NCBI RefSeq assembly: GCF_900291015.1
Contig: NZ_OLKL01000020.1
Coordinates: forward strand, 1-64,000
Direction of reading: 5' to 3'
DNA from: Pseudomonas persica
Lineage (GTDB): Bacteria > Pseudomonadota > Gammaproteobacteria > Pseudomonadales > Pseudomonadaceae
DNA: 64,000 bases
Shown one piece after another: positions 44,301 through 54,654 of this stretch; position 1 is the first letter of the stretch; each line of letters begins with the position of its first letter. The position numbers and the translations under genes were made by a program. The notes below the pieces were generated by a model. That model did no database searches, had not been told where the DNA came from, and saw only the letters and a list, made by a program, of their open reading frames with translations.

Positions 44301-46185
44301 GTTCGGCAACGGCCTGCTGATGTCCGACAAGCTGCAACTGGTGGCGGCGTTCAACCACCTGCACATCTTCATCGACCCGAACCCGGAGCCTGCCTCCAGC
44401 TTTGCCGAGCGCAAGCGCCTGTTCGACCTGCCGCGTTCGGCCTGGAGCGACTACGACACCAGCATCATGTCCGAAGGCGGCGGGATCTTCCCGCGCAGTG
44501 CCAAGAGCATCGCCATCAGCCCGCAGATGAAAGAGCGCTTCGCCATCGACGCTGACCGCCTGACCCCGACCGAGCTGCTCAACGCGCTGCTCAAGGCACC
44601 GGTAGACCTGCTGTGGAACGGTGGCATCGGTACCTACGTCAAGGCCAGCACCGAGAGTCACGCCGATGTCGGCGACAAGGCCAACGACGCGCTGCGGGTC
44701 AATGGCAACGAACTGCGCTGCAAGGTGGTGGGCGAGGGCGGCAACCTGGGCATGACCCAGCTCGGCCGGGTCGAGTTCGGCCTGCACGGCGGCGCCACCA
44801 ACACCGACTTCATCGACAACGCCGGCGGCGTGGACTGCTCCGACCACGAGGTCAACATCAAGATCCTGCTCAACGAAGTGGTGCAGGGTGGCGACATGAC
44901 CGAGAAACAGCGCAACCAGCTGCTGGGCAGCATGACGGACGAAGTGGCCGGCCTGGTGCTGGGCAACAACTACAAGCAGACCCAGGCGCTGTCGCTGGCT
45001 GCCCGCCGCGCCCGCGAGCGGATTGCCGAGTACAAGCGCCTGATGGCTGACCTGGAAGCCCGTGGCAAGCTGGACCGCGCCATCGAGTTCCTGCCATCCG
45101 AAGAGCAGCTGGCCGAACGCCTGGCCGCCGGCCAGGGCCTGACCCGCGCCGAGCTGTCGGTGCTGATCTCGTACAGCAAGATCGACCTCAAGGAACAGCT
45201 GCTCAAGTCGCTGGTACCGGACGACGACTACCTGACCCGCGACATGGAAACCGCCTTCCCGCCGTCGCTGGTCAGCAAGTTCGCCGAGGCCATGCGCCGC
45301 CACCGCCTGAAGCGCGAAATCGTCAGCACCCAGATCGCCAACGACCTGGTCAACAACATGGGCATCACCTTCGTCCAGCGCCTGAAAGAGTCGACCGGCA
45401 TGAGCCCGGCCAACGTGGCCGGGGCCTATGTGATCGTGCGCGACATCTTCCATCTGCCGCACTGGTTCCGCCAGATCGAAGCACTGGACTACCAGGTGCC
45501 GGCGGAAATCCAGCTAACCCTGATGGACGAGTTGATGCGCCTGGGCCGCCGTGCCACCCGCTGGTTCCTGCGCAGCCGTCGCAACGAGCAGGACGCCGGG
45601 CGCGACACCGCACACTTCGGGCCGAAGATCGCGCAACTGGGGCTCAAGCTCGACGAGTTGCTCGAAGGCCCGACCCGCGAGCGCTGGATGGTGCGTTACC
45701 AGGGCTTCGTCGAGGCCGGCGTGCCGGAGTTGCTGGCGCGCATGGTGGCTGGCACTACCCACCTGTACACCCTGTTGCCGATCATCGAGGCTTCGGATGT
45801 GACCGGCCATGACCCGGCGCAGGTGGCCAAGGCGTTCTTCGCCGTGGGCAGCGCGCTGGACCTGACCTGGTACCTGCAGGAAATCAGCAACCTGCCGGTG
45901 GAAAACAACTGGCAGGCACTGGCCCGCGAGGCGTTCCGCGATGACATCGACCTGCAGCAGCGGGCGATCACCATCTCGGTGCTGCAGATGGCCGATGCGC
46001 CGGAAGACATGGACGCCCGCGTGGCGCTGTGGGCCGAACAGCACCGGGTGATGGTGGAGCGCTGGCGCGCGATGCTGGATGACCTGCGCAATGCCACTGG
46101 CACCGACTATGCGATGTACGCGGTGGCCAACCGCGAGCTGGTCGACCTGGCCATGAGCGGGCAGGCGGCGGTGGTGCCGTCCTGA
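41320..46185 (+). CDS. gdhB: NAD-specific glutamate dehydrogenase, large (GDH180) type
   Basis: A 1621-residue catabolic NAD-dependent glutamate dehydrogenase converting glutamate to 2-oxoglutarate and ammonia. The central catalytic core shows [13 protein letters not shown] with the catalytic lysine, [34 protein letters not shown] and [12 protein letters not shown]; long N-terminal regulatory (ACT-like) and C-terminal regions flank it, as in P. aeruginosa GdhB of about 1620 residues. The frame is open upstream to 41125, but ATG 41320 ([12 protein letters not shown]) has GGAG upstream. It stands alone with its own terminator. Confidence 0.96.
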   Translation: [1621 protein letters not shown]

Positions 46186-46201
46186 ACCATGAGCTGAAAT
46201 G

Positions 46202-46234
46202 AAAAGCCCCGGCAGCGATGCCGGGGCTTTTTTG
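46202..46234 (+). terminator. rho-independent terminator of gdhB
   Basis: AAAAGCCCCGGC and GCCGGGGCTTTT form a 12-bp stem with a loop AGCGAT, followed by TTTTG. It lies just after the gdhB stop; the A-rich left flank could allow bidirectional use. Confidence 0.92.
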
Positions 46235-46240
46235 TATTCC

Positions 46241-46345
46241 TTGCCGGCCCTTTCGCGGGCGAACCCGCTCCCACAGGGATATCACAAAGCTCGACTGTGG
46301 TGAGGTCCCTGTGGGAGCGGGTTTACCCGCGAAGAGGCCGGAACA
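46241..46345. repeat. inverted REP pair, GCGGGTTTACCCGC class
   Basis: CCCTTTCGCGGGCGAACCCG with CTCCCACAGG, then about 40 bases, then CCTGTGGGAGCGGGTTTACC with CGCGAAGAGGCCGG. The left unit has GCGAA in its loop and the right unit TTTA. It separates gdhB from the convergent ppsR. Confidence 0.88.
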
Positions 46346-46348
46346 GAC

Positions 46349-47167
46349 TTACTTGAACCGACGCTCCACACCTTTCTCCACCAGAATCTTCGCCGAAATC
46401 TCTTCCACCGAAAAATGCGTGGAATTGATGTTGGGAATGTTCTCCCGGCGGAACAGGTTCTCCACCTCGCGTACTTCGAACTCGCACTGGGCAAAGCTGG
46501 AATAGCGGCTGTTGGGCTTGCGCTCGTGGCGGATGGCGGTGAGGCGGTCGGCGTCGATGGTCAGGCCGAACAGCTTGTTGTGGTGCTTTTTCAGCACCGC
46601 CGGCAGTTGCAGGCGCTCCATGTCGTCCTCGGTCAGCGGATAGTTGGCGGCGCGGATGCCGAATTGCATGGCCATGTACAGGCAGGTGGGGGTCTTGCCG
46701 CAGCGCGATACACCGACCAGGATCAGGTCGGCCTTGTCGTAATAGTGGGTGCGCGCGCCATCGTCGTTGTCCAGGGCGAAATTCACCGCCTCGATGCGTT
46801 CCATGTAGTTGGAGTTGCCACCAATCGAGTGCGACTTGCCGACGGAATACGACGAATGGGCGGTCAACTCCTGTTCAAGGGGGGACAAAAACGACGAAAA
46901 GATGTCGATCATGAAGCCATTCGAGGTAGCCAGGATCTCACGGATATCCTGATTGACGATGGTGTCGAAGATGATCGGGCGTACGCCATCACGCTCGGCC
47001 GCAGCGTTGATTTGCTGGACCATGGTCCGCGCCTTTTCCGGCGAATCGATGTAGGGACGGGTGAGTTTGTTGAACGGAATGCTCTCGAATTGAGCGAGCA
47101 GACTCTGGCCCAGGGTTTCGGCAGTGATACCGGTGCCGTCGGAGATGAAGAACGCGGTTCGTTTCAT
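46349..47167 (-). CDS. ppsR: PEP synthase regulatory protein (bifunctional kinase/phosphorylase)
   Basis: A 272-residue DUF299-family protein that inactivates PEP synthase by ADP-dependent phosphorylation and reactivates it by Pi-dependent dephosphorylation. [20 protein letters not shown] is the family N-terminus; the nucleotide-binding loop is [11 protein letters not shown] near residue 150. It is divergent from its target ppsA across 178 bp, the usual arrangement. ATG 47167 was chosen over the longer frame from 47248. Confidence 0.95.
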   Translation of the reverse strand: MKRTAFFISDGTGITAETLGQSLLAQFESIPFNKLTRPYIDSPEKARTMVQQINAAAERDGVRPIIFDTIVNQDIREILATSNGFMIDIFSSFLSPLEQELTAHSSYSVGKSHSIGGNSNYMERIEAVNFALDNDDGARTHYYDKADLILVGVSRCGKTPTCLYMAMQFGIRAANYPLTEDDMERLQLPAVLKKHHNKLFGLTIDADRLTAIRHERKPNSRYSSFAQCEFEVREVENLFRRENIPNINSTHFSVEEISAKILVEKGVERRFK

Positions 47168-47345
47168 TTGCGATCTGGGCCTTAAGCTGATGACGTTTCT
47201 TGGATATGATAAGTTCGGTTTGCCGAATGCGGCTGTCGGCATTCTCACTTATTTTCCAGGTACAGGCCACAAACGCCCGGCCCAGTCATAGAAGACAGGC
47301 GGGCGCCTTTTGAGCTTTTCCAACACAGTTAGTGGAGAGATCACC
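47168..47345. promoter_or_regulatory. divergent ppsR/ppsA promoter region
   Basis: The gap contains a possible -10 TATGAT (47205-47210) and inverted repeats TTCGG/CCGAA (about 47213-47226) and GAATGC/GCATTC (about 47226-47245). No regulator can be assigned. Confidence 0.35.
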
Positions 47346-49721
<2,376 letters not shown>

Positions 49722-49732
49722 TGCAGTAGAAC

Positions 49733-49767
49733 GCGGGGGGACGTCTGGCGTACCCCCGCCTGGTTTT
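49733..49767 (+). terminator. terminator downstream of ppsA
   Basis: GCGGGGG and CCCCCGC form a 7-bp stem around GACGTCTGGCGTA, followed by CTGGTTTTTT. It lies 11 bases after the ppsA stop. Confidence 0.8.
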
Positions 49768-49823
49768 TTCCAGGGCGAGCTCCAGCAATGGATCCCGCCC
49801 TTTTTTGTGCACCAAGCAACCCT

Positions 49824-50816
49824 ATGCAAAGCAGCAGCACTCTATTCCCCGTGGCCCTGCTCAGTGCCGAACGCCGCGGCGACCTCTGCGAAGACGTGTA
49901 CCGGATCAAGGCCGGCAACGGCCCTGACCCCAGCGTCGAGCTGGCTGTCACCCGCCTGGGGCTGGCCGATCAGGGCCAGGCCCAAGGGGTGCCGGTCATT
50001 CTCTTGCACGGCAGCTTCTCCAACCGCCGCTTCTGGTACTCACCCAAAGGGGTTGGCCTGGGGGCCTATCTCGCCCGTGCCGGCTTCGATGTGTGGATCC
50101 CGGAAATGCGCGGCCACGGCCTGTCGCCGCGCAACCATGACTGGAAGCACAACAGCGTCGCCGGCTATGCCCGCGATGACCTGCCGCTGATTGCCGCGTT
50201 CGTGCGCGAGCAATCGGGCCAGACGCCGCACTGGGTCGGCCACTCCCTGGGGGGGACGACCCTGGCGGCAGCGCTGGGCGGTGGTTTTCTGGCTGCCGAG
50301 CAGGTGGCCAGCGTGGCGCTGTTCGGTACCCAGATCAGCCGTGTGTACTGGCCGTTGAAGGTACCACCGCTGGCCTGGGGGGCGAAGCTGCTACTCAAGC
50401 GCTGGGGGCAGATTTCCGGGCCGCGTTTCAAGCGTGGGCCGGAGGACGAGCCGATTGGCCTGGCGCTGGAGAGCATGCGCTGGCATGGCCTGTTCGGGCG
50501 TTTTGGCGACAAGCAGAACGACTGGTGGGCGGGGTTGGCCGAGGTGGATGTGCCGCTGTTGGCGGTGGCCGGCGCGGGGGACTTCCAGGACCCGGTGTGG
50601 GCCTGCCGCAAGCTGTTCGAGCAATTGGGCGGTGAGCGCAAGCAGTTTCTGCGGTTGGGCCCCGAGGAAGGCTTCGAGGCTTTCGGGCATGTCGACATGC
50701 TGGTGAGCAAGGCCGCGCAGGTGCAGGTGTGGCCGTTGGTGGAGCGGTGGCTGCGTGATCCGCTGGTGCCGGTGCATGAATCCACGGTGATGGCGGAGCC
50801 TGTGGTTGCTGGTTGA
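49824..50816 (+). CDS. alpha/beta hydrolase
   Basis: A 330-residue alpha/beta-hydrolase. The oxyanion motif LLHGSFSNRRFW, the nucleophile elbow GHSLGGTT near residue 147, the aspartate candidate AGAGDFQDP and the final histidine in FGHVDML form a full triad. Esterase or lipase activity is expected; the substrate is unknown. In pseudomonads this gene regularly lies between ppsA and rraA-like genes. ATG 49824 was used; no strong ribosome-binding site is visible. Confidence 0.86.
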   Translation: MQSSSTLFPVALLSAERRGDLCEDVYRIKAGNGPDPSVELAVTRLGLADQGQAQGVPVILLHGSFSNRRFWYSPKGVGLGAYLARAGFDVWIPEMRGHGLSPRNHDWKHNSVAGYARDDLPLIAAFVREQSGQTPHWVGHSLGGTTLAAALGGGFLAAEQVASVALFGTQISRVYWPLKVPPLAWGAKLLLKRWGQISGPRFKRGPEDEPIGLALESMRWHGLFGRFGDKQNDWWAGLAEVDVPLLAVAGAGDFQDPVWACRKLFEQLGGERKQFLRLGPEEGFEAFGHVDMLVSKAAQVQVWPLVERWLRDPLVPVHESTVMAEPVVAG

Positions 50817-50832
50817 TGTGGTTTCTCCTGTG

Positions 50833-50935
50833 TCGGCCTCTTCGCGGGTAAACCCGCTCCCACAGGTATCCCACTGCCCTCAGGCCATGTGGAATTCCTG
50901 TGGGAGCGGGTTTACCCGCGAAGAGGCCAGTACAG
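50833..50935. repeat. inverted REP pair, GCGGGTTTACCCGC class
   Basis: GGCCTCTTCGCGGGTAAACC with CGCTCCCACAGG and its inverted copy CCTGTGGGAGCGGGTTTACC with CGCGAAGAGGCC, separated by about 35 bases. The arms are nearly perfect over 30 bp. Confidence 0.9.
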
Positions 50936-51035
50936 GTAAAACACAACTGACTGCCTGGTCCCGGATGACTGCAATGGGCTCTACGGTGTAGCCTTGACCG
51001 ATACCCGCTTTCGTTGTGACTGACAGGAGCTTCCC

Positions 51036-51527
51036 ATGCAGCATTACGTAACGCCCGACCTGTGTGACGCCTACCCCGACCTGGTGCAGGTGCTGGAACC
51101 GATGTTCAGCAATTTCGGCGGCCGCGATTCGTTCGGCGGTCAAATCGTCACCATCAAGTGCTTCGAAGACAACTCGCGGGTCAAGGAGCAGGTCGAGCTC
51201 GATGGCAAGGGCAAGGTCCTGGTCGTCGATGGGGGGGGCTCGCTGCGCCGTGCACTGCTCGGTGACATGCTCGCCGAAAAGGCTGCCAGGAACGGCTGGG
51301 AAGGCCTGGTGATCTACGGCTGCGTGCGTGACGTCGACGTGCTGATCCAGACCGACGTCGGCGTGCAGGCCCTGGCCAGCCACCCGATGAAGACCGACAG
51401 GCGCGGCATCGGCGACCTCAACGTGGCAGTGACCTTCGCCGGGGTGACCTTCCGCCCGGGCGAATACGTGTATGCCGACAACAATGGCGTACTGGTCTCG
51501 CCAAGCCCGCTGAAAATGCCTGCGTGA
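51036..51527 (+). CDS. rraA: RraA-family protein
   Basis: A 163-residue protein of the RraA (regulator of RNase E activity A)/HMG aldolase fold: [59 protein letters not shown]. coli RraA inhibits RNase E; relatives are oxaloacetate decarboxylases or CHMG aldolases, and the Arg/Asp pair in GCVRDVD is shared. AGGAGCTTCCC precedes the ATG. An eight-G run (51231-51238) lies in the coding sequence. Confidence 0.9.
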   Translation: MQHYVTPDLCDAYPDLVQVLEPMFSNFGGRDSFGGQIVTIKCFEDNSRVKEQVELDGKGKVLVVDGGGSLRRALLGDMLAEKAARNGWEGLVIYGCVRDVDVLIQTDVGVQALASHPMKTDRRGIGDLNVAVTFAGVTFRPGEYVYADNNGVLVSPSPLKMPA

Positions 51528-51554
51528 TGCGCCGCCCGCGCTGATGGAGCTTTG

Positions 51555-52550
51555 ATGTTCGAGGAAGACAACGCGCAGTGGGGGCTGGTACACGCCCTGG
51601 TGCTCGATGGCAAAGGCGGCGCGCGCTCGATTGCCCGTACCGAACTGGACGGCCTGCAGCTGCAACCCGAGCAGAGCCTATGGCTGCACTGGGACCGCAG
51701 CCATCCGCAAACCCGTACCTGGCTGCTGCACGACAGCGGCCTGAGCGCGTTCGCCTGCGAGCTGCTGCTGGAAGAAAACACCCGGCCGCGGCTGCTGCCC
51801 ATGGCTGATGAGCAGCTGTTGCTGTTCCTGCGTGGGGTCAACCTCAACCCGGGTGCAGAGCCCGAAGACATGGTCTCGGTACGCATCTTTGCCGAGGCGC
51901 AGCGGGTCATCTCGCTGCGCCTGCGGCCGTTGCGCGCCAGTGACGAGATTCTCCAGCAGCTCGAAGAGGGCAGGGGCCCGAAATCGGCTGCCGAGCTGTT
52001 GCTACTGATGGGCGAACTGTTGACCGAAAAGGTCCAGGGCCTGGTCAGTGACCTGTCCGAACTGGTCGACCTGGAAGAAGAAAAGGTCGAATCCGACGAA
52101 CGGTACACCCCGGAGAACGGCTGCCTGCAGCAGATCCGCCGGCGTGCCGCTGGTCTACGGCGTTTCCTTGCCCCGCAGCGGGAGATCTATGCCCAGCTGT
52201 CGCGTAGCAAATGGAGCTGGTTCGTCGATGCCGACGCCGATTACTGGAACGAGCTGAACAACAGCCTGATCCGCTACCTCGAAGAGCTGGAACTGACCCG
52301 CGAGCGGGCTGCGCTGGTGCTGGAAAGCGAGGATCGCCGGCGCAGCGAGCGGATGAACCGCACCATGTACCGCTTCGGCATCATCACTTGCATCTTCCTG
52401 CCCATGAGCTTCATCACCGGGCTGCTGGGCATCAATGTCGGCGGCATCCCGGGGGCGGAAAACCCCTATGGCTTCCTGTTTGCCTGCATCGTCGTGCTAG
52501 GGCTGGCGGTGGGGCAGTGGTGGCTGTTCCGGCGGTTGCGGTGGGTATAG
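51555..52550 (+). CDS. zntB: CorA/ZntB-family metal transporter
   Basis: A 331-residue protein of the CorA superfamily: a cytoplasmic N-terminal domain, a long helix with acidic residues and two C-terminal membrane helices (FGIITCIFLPMSFITGLLG; FLFACIVVLGLAVGQWWLF). The signature after the first helix reads GINVGG, the ZntB form, rather than GMN of classic CorA. Zinc export/import is therefore favoured over magnesium, as family inference. Start ATG 51555 follows GGAGCTTTG, 27 bases after rraA. Confidence 0.88.
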   Translation: MFEEDNAQWGLVHALVLDGKGGARSIARTELDGLQLQPEQSLWLHWDRSHPQTRTWLLHDSGLSAFACELLLEENTRPRLLPMADEQLLLFLRGVNLNPGAEPEDMVSVRIFAEAQRVISLRLRPLRASDEILQQLEEGRGPKSAAELLLLMGELLTEKVQGLVSDLSELVDLEEEKVESDERYTPENGCLQQIRRRAAGLRRFLAPQREIYAQLSRSKWSWFVDADADYWNELNNSLIRYLEELELTRERAALVLESEDRRRSERMNRTMYRFGIITCIFLPMSFITGLLGINVGGIPGAENPYGFLFACIVVLGLAVGQWWLFRRLRWV

Positions 52551-52568
52551 ATGCTCATTGACCTGCAC

Positions 52569-52674
52569 CGGCCCTATCGCCGGCAAGCCAGCTCCCACAG
52601 GTACACCACAGGTTTCAAGGCTTGTGGTATCCCTGTGGGAGCTGGCTTGCCGGCGATAGGGCCAGCGCAGGCAA
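52569..52674. repeat. inverted REP pair, GCCGGCAAGCCAGC class
   Basis: GGCCCTATCGCCGGCAAGCC with AGCTCCCACAGG and its inverted copy ending GCCGGCGATAGGGCC; the spacer is about 40 bases and contains a smaller inverted repeat ACCACAGG/CTTGTGGT. Confidence 0.9.
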
Positions 52675-52764
52675 ACGCTATTCATTTTGAAACATTCGTC
52701 CCAATGCGATGTGTGACCCATCGCCCGGCCATCTCGTCTCTGACTGACACTGCGCGAGGTGCCC

Positions 52765-53037
52765 ATGCACGATCCGTTTGAAGAATCCCTGCGCGACCTG
52801 CTCAAGGCGTCACCCTCCGGCAATGACCGGGATGACCGGGACGACGCCGCTTGCCTGGGTCGCGTGCTGAAAACCGCCAACCGCCAGGTTGGCGCAGGTG
52901 ATCTGTTCAGCCTGCTTGGCCGCTGGAGCCAGGCGCTGCTGATCGCCGTGAACAATGGCGCGGCGCATGTTGCGCCGGTACGTCGACACTCTTCCCGCAA
53001 CGCTGCCAACGGCAGCAAAGCAGATAAGGCCGATTGA
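52765..53037 (+). CDS. cfrX: CfrX (CrfX), small conserved protein
   Basis: A 90-residue soluble protein (MHDPFEESLRDLLKASP, RVLKTANRQVGAGDLFSLLGRWSQALL, NNGAAHVAPVRR). Position directly before cmpX identifies it as CfrX/CrfX, found in Pseudomonas as part of the cfrX-cmpX unit controlled by SigX. Function is not established. ATG 52765 is preceded by GCGAGGTGCCC. It ends two bases before the cmpX ATG. Confidence 0.86.
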   Translation: MHDPFEESLRDLLKASPSGNDRDDRDDAACLGRVLKTANRQVGAGDLFSLLGRWSQALLIAVNNGAAHVAPVRRHSSRNAANGSKADKAD

Positions 53038-53039
53038 AT

Positions 53040-53864
53040 ATGGAACTCGATCTCTGGACTCAGAGCCTGGTCACCGCCATGACTGCCCTTTGGACCAAGG
53101 TAGCGAACTTCATCCCCAACCTGTTCGGCGCGCTGGTCGTGGTGCTGCTCGGTTTCGTGGTGGCCAAGCTGCTCGACACGCTGCTGTCCAAACTGCTGGC
53201 CAAGTTCGGCCTGGACCGCCTGATGGCCGGCACCGGTCTGACCAAGATGCTCGGCCGAGTCGGTATCCAGGTGCCGATCTCGACCCTGATCGGCAAGATC
53301 GTCTACTGGTTCGTGCTGCTCATCTTCCTGGTCTCGGCCGCTGAATCACTGGGCCTGGAGCGGGTTTCGGCAACCCTCGACATGCTCGCCCTGTACCTGC
53401 CGAAGGTGTTCGGCGCGGGCCTGGTGCTGCTGGCAGGCGTGCTGCTGGCCCAGGTGGCCAACGGCCTGGTGCGCGGCGCTGCCGAAGGCATCGGCCTGGA
53501 ATACTCGGCAGGTCTGGGGCGCATCACCCAGGGCCTGGTGATCATCATCAGCATTTCGGTGGCCATCAGCCAGCTGGAGGTGAAAACCGACCTGCTGAAC
53601 CATGTGATCGTGATCGGGCTGATTACCGTCGGTCTGGCCGTTGCACTGGCGATGGGCCTTGGCAGCCGCGAAATCGCCGGGCAGATCCTGGCCGGCATCT
53701 ACGTGCGTGAGCTGTACCAGGTGGGCCAGCAGGTGCGGATTGGCGAGGTCGAAGGGCATATCGAGGAGATCGGTACGGTCAAGACGACGCTGCTGACCGA
53801 TGATGGCGAACTGGTGTCGCTGTCCAATCGCGAGCTGCTTGAACAGCGAGTCAATAGCCGCTAA
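53040..53864 (+). CDS. cmpX: CmpX, small-conductance mechanosensitive channel family
   Basis: A 274-residue inner-membrane protein of the MscS-like/TM-helix family. Helices around ALVVVLLGFVVAKLL, IVYWFVLLIFLVSA, VFGAGLVLLAGVLLAQV, LVIIISISVAISQL and VIVIGLITVGLAVALAMGLG are visible, ending in a short soluble domain (VRIGEVEGHIEEIGTVKTTLL) typical of the MscS beta domain. In Pseudomonas, CmpX affects envelope and c-di-GMP phenotypes linked to SigX. It is directly upstream of sigX. Confidence 0.93.
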   Translation: MELDLWTQSLVTAMTALWTKVANFIPNLFGALVVVLLGFVVAKLLDTLLSKLLAKFGLDRLMAGTGLTKMLGRVGIQVPISTLIGKIVYWFVLLIFLVSAAESLGLERVSATLDMLALYLPKVFGAGLVLLAGVLLAQVANGLVRGAAEGIGLEYSAGLGRITQGLVIIISISVAISQLEVKTDLLNHVIVIGLITVGLAVALAMGLGSREIAGQILAGIYVRELYQVGQQVRIGEVEGHIEEIGTVKTTLLTDDGELVSLSNRELLEQRVNSR

Positions 53865-53888
53865 CCGCACAAAGCTGTTAATGTATGC

Positions 53889-53922
53889 CGCCGCGAAAAT
53901 CGACCCACGGGGTCGCGCGGCG
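53889..53922 (+). other. two-part hairpin in the sigX 5' leader
   Basis: CGCCGCG/CGCGGCG (7 bp) encloses CGACCC-ACG-GGGTCG (6 bp, triloop), with AAAAT bulged on the 5' side. It lies 31 bases before the sigX TTG start. No T-run follows, so it is not a standard terminator; a leader structure is possible. Confidence 0.6.
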
Positions 53923-53952
53923 ACATTGACCTGACTGTCGGCCAGATCCGTT

Positions 53953-54543
53953 TTGAATAAAGTTCATTCGCCGCCCATGCGCTATGACCCCCGCGAACTC
54001 ACCGACGAAGAGTTGGTGGCGCGTTCGCATGAGGAGCTGTACCACGTTACCCGCGCCTATGAGGAGCTCATGCGGCGCTACCAACGGACCCTGTTCAACG
54101 TCTGTGCGCGTTATCTGGGGAACGACCGTGACGCGGACGATGTCTGTCAGGAAGTCATGTTGAAAGTGCTGTACGGGCTGAAGAACTTCGAGGGTAAGTC
54201 CAAGTTCAAGACCTGGCTGTACAGCATCACCTACAACGAATGCATTACCCAGTACCGCAAGGAGCGCCGTAAACGTCGGTTGATGGATGCCTTGAGTCTG
54301 GACCCTGTCGAAGAGGCGTCCGAAGACAAGGCTCCGAAGCCGGAAGAAAAAGGCGGGCTGGATAAATGGCTGGTGCATGTGAACCCGATTGACCGGGAAA
54401 TCCTGGTGCTACGTTTTGTCGCAGAGCTGGAATTTCAGGAAATTGCCGACATCATGCACATGGGCCTGAGCGCGACGAAAATGCGCTACAAGCGCGCGCT
54501 AGACAAGCTTCGAGAGAAATTTGCCGGCCTCGATGAAACTTAG
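53953..54543 (+). CDS. sigX: ECF sigma factor SigX
   Basis: A 196-residue extracytoplasmic-function sigma factor. Region 2 is RRYQRTLFNVCARYLGNDRD with ADDVCQEVMLKVL and FKTWLYSITYNECI; region 4 is LEFQEIADIMHMGLSATKMRYKRAL. A TTG at 53953 (MNKVHSPPMRYDPREL) gives the N-terminus known for P. aeruginosa SigX; the next start is ATG 53977. No anti-sigma gene follows; it sits before its target oprF and after cmpX. It controls envelope, fatty-acid and stress genes in Pseudomonas. Confidence 0.96.
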   Translation: MNKVHSPPMRYDPRELTDEELVARSHEELYHVTRAYEELMRRYQRTLFNVCARYLGNDRDADDVCQEVMLKVLYGLKNFEGKSKFKTWLYSITYNECITQYRKERRKRRLMDALSLDPVEEASEDKAPKPEEKGGLDKWLVHVNPIDREILVLRFVAELEFQEIADIMHMGLSATKMRYKRALDKLREKFAGLDET

Positions 54544-54654
54544 TGGCGTGCAAATATCTCTAACGAACCGGCGAGTTCTGCTAGACTTGCCGTCGAGTTG
54601 TCCCCCTTGTTTGTGGTGGGACTGCTTAACTATCACCAGATGGGGATTTAACGG
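54544..54654 (+). promoter_or_regulatory. oprF promoter region
   Basis: The 111-bp sigX-oprF gap should hold the SigX-dependent promoter of oprF known from P. aeruginosa and P. fluorescens. A TAGACT hexamer at about 54583 could be a -10. A ribosome-binding site ATGGGGATTTAACGG precedes the start. I could not assign the ECF motif with confidence. Confidence 0.5.

Noticed and set aside
41503..45462. 1319-codon open frame antisense to gdhB
   Set aside because: It mirrors the codon structure of gdhB in very GC-rich DNA, is dominated by His/Gln/Val/Ala/Leu, and shows no domain. The sense strand is a certain gene.
47186..47201. Possible Cra/FruR operator GCTGATGACGTTTCTT in the ppsR/ppsA gap
   Set aside because: Only half resembles TGAAACGTTTCA, and Cra in P. 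putida is known mainly for the fructose operon.
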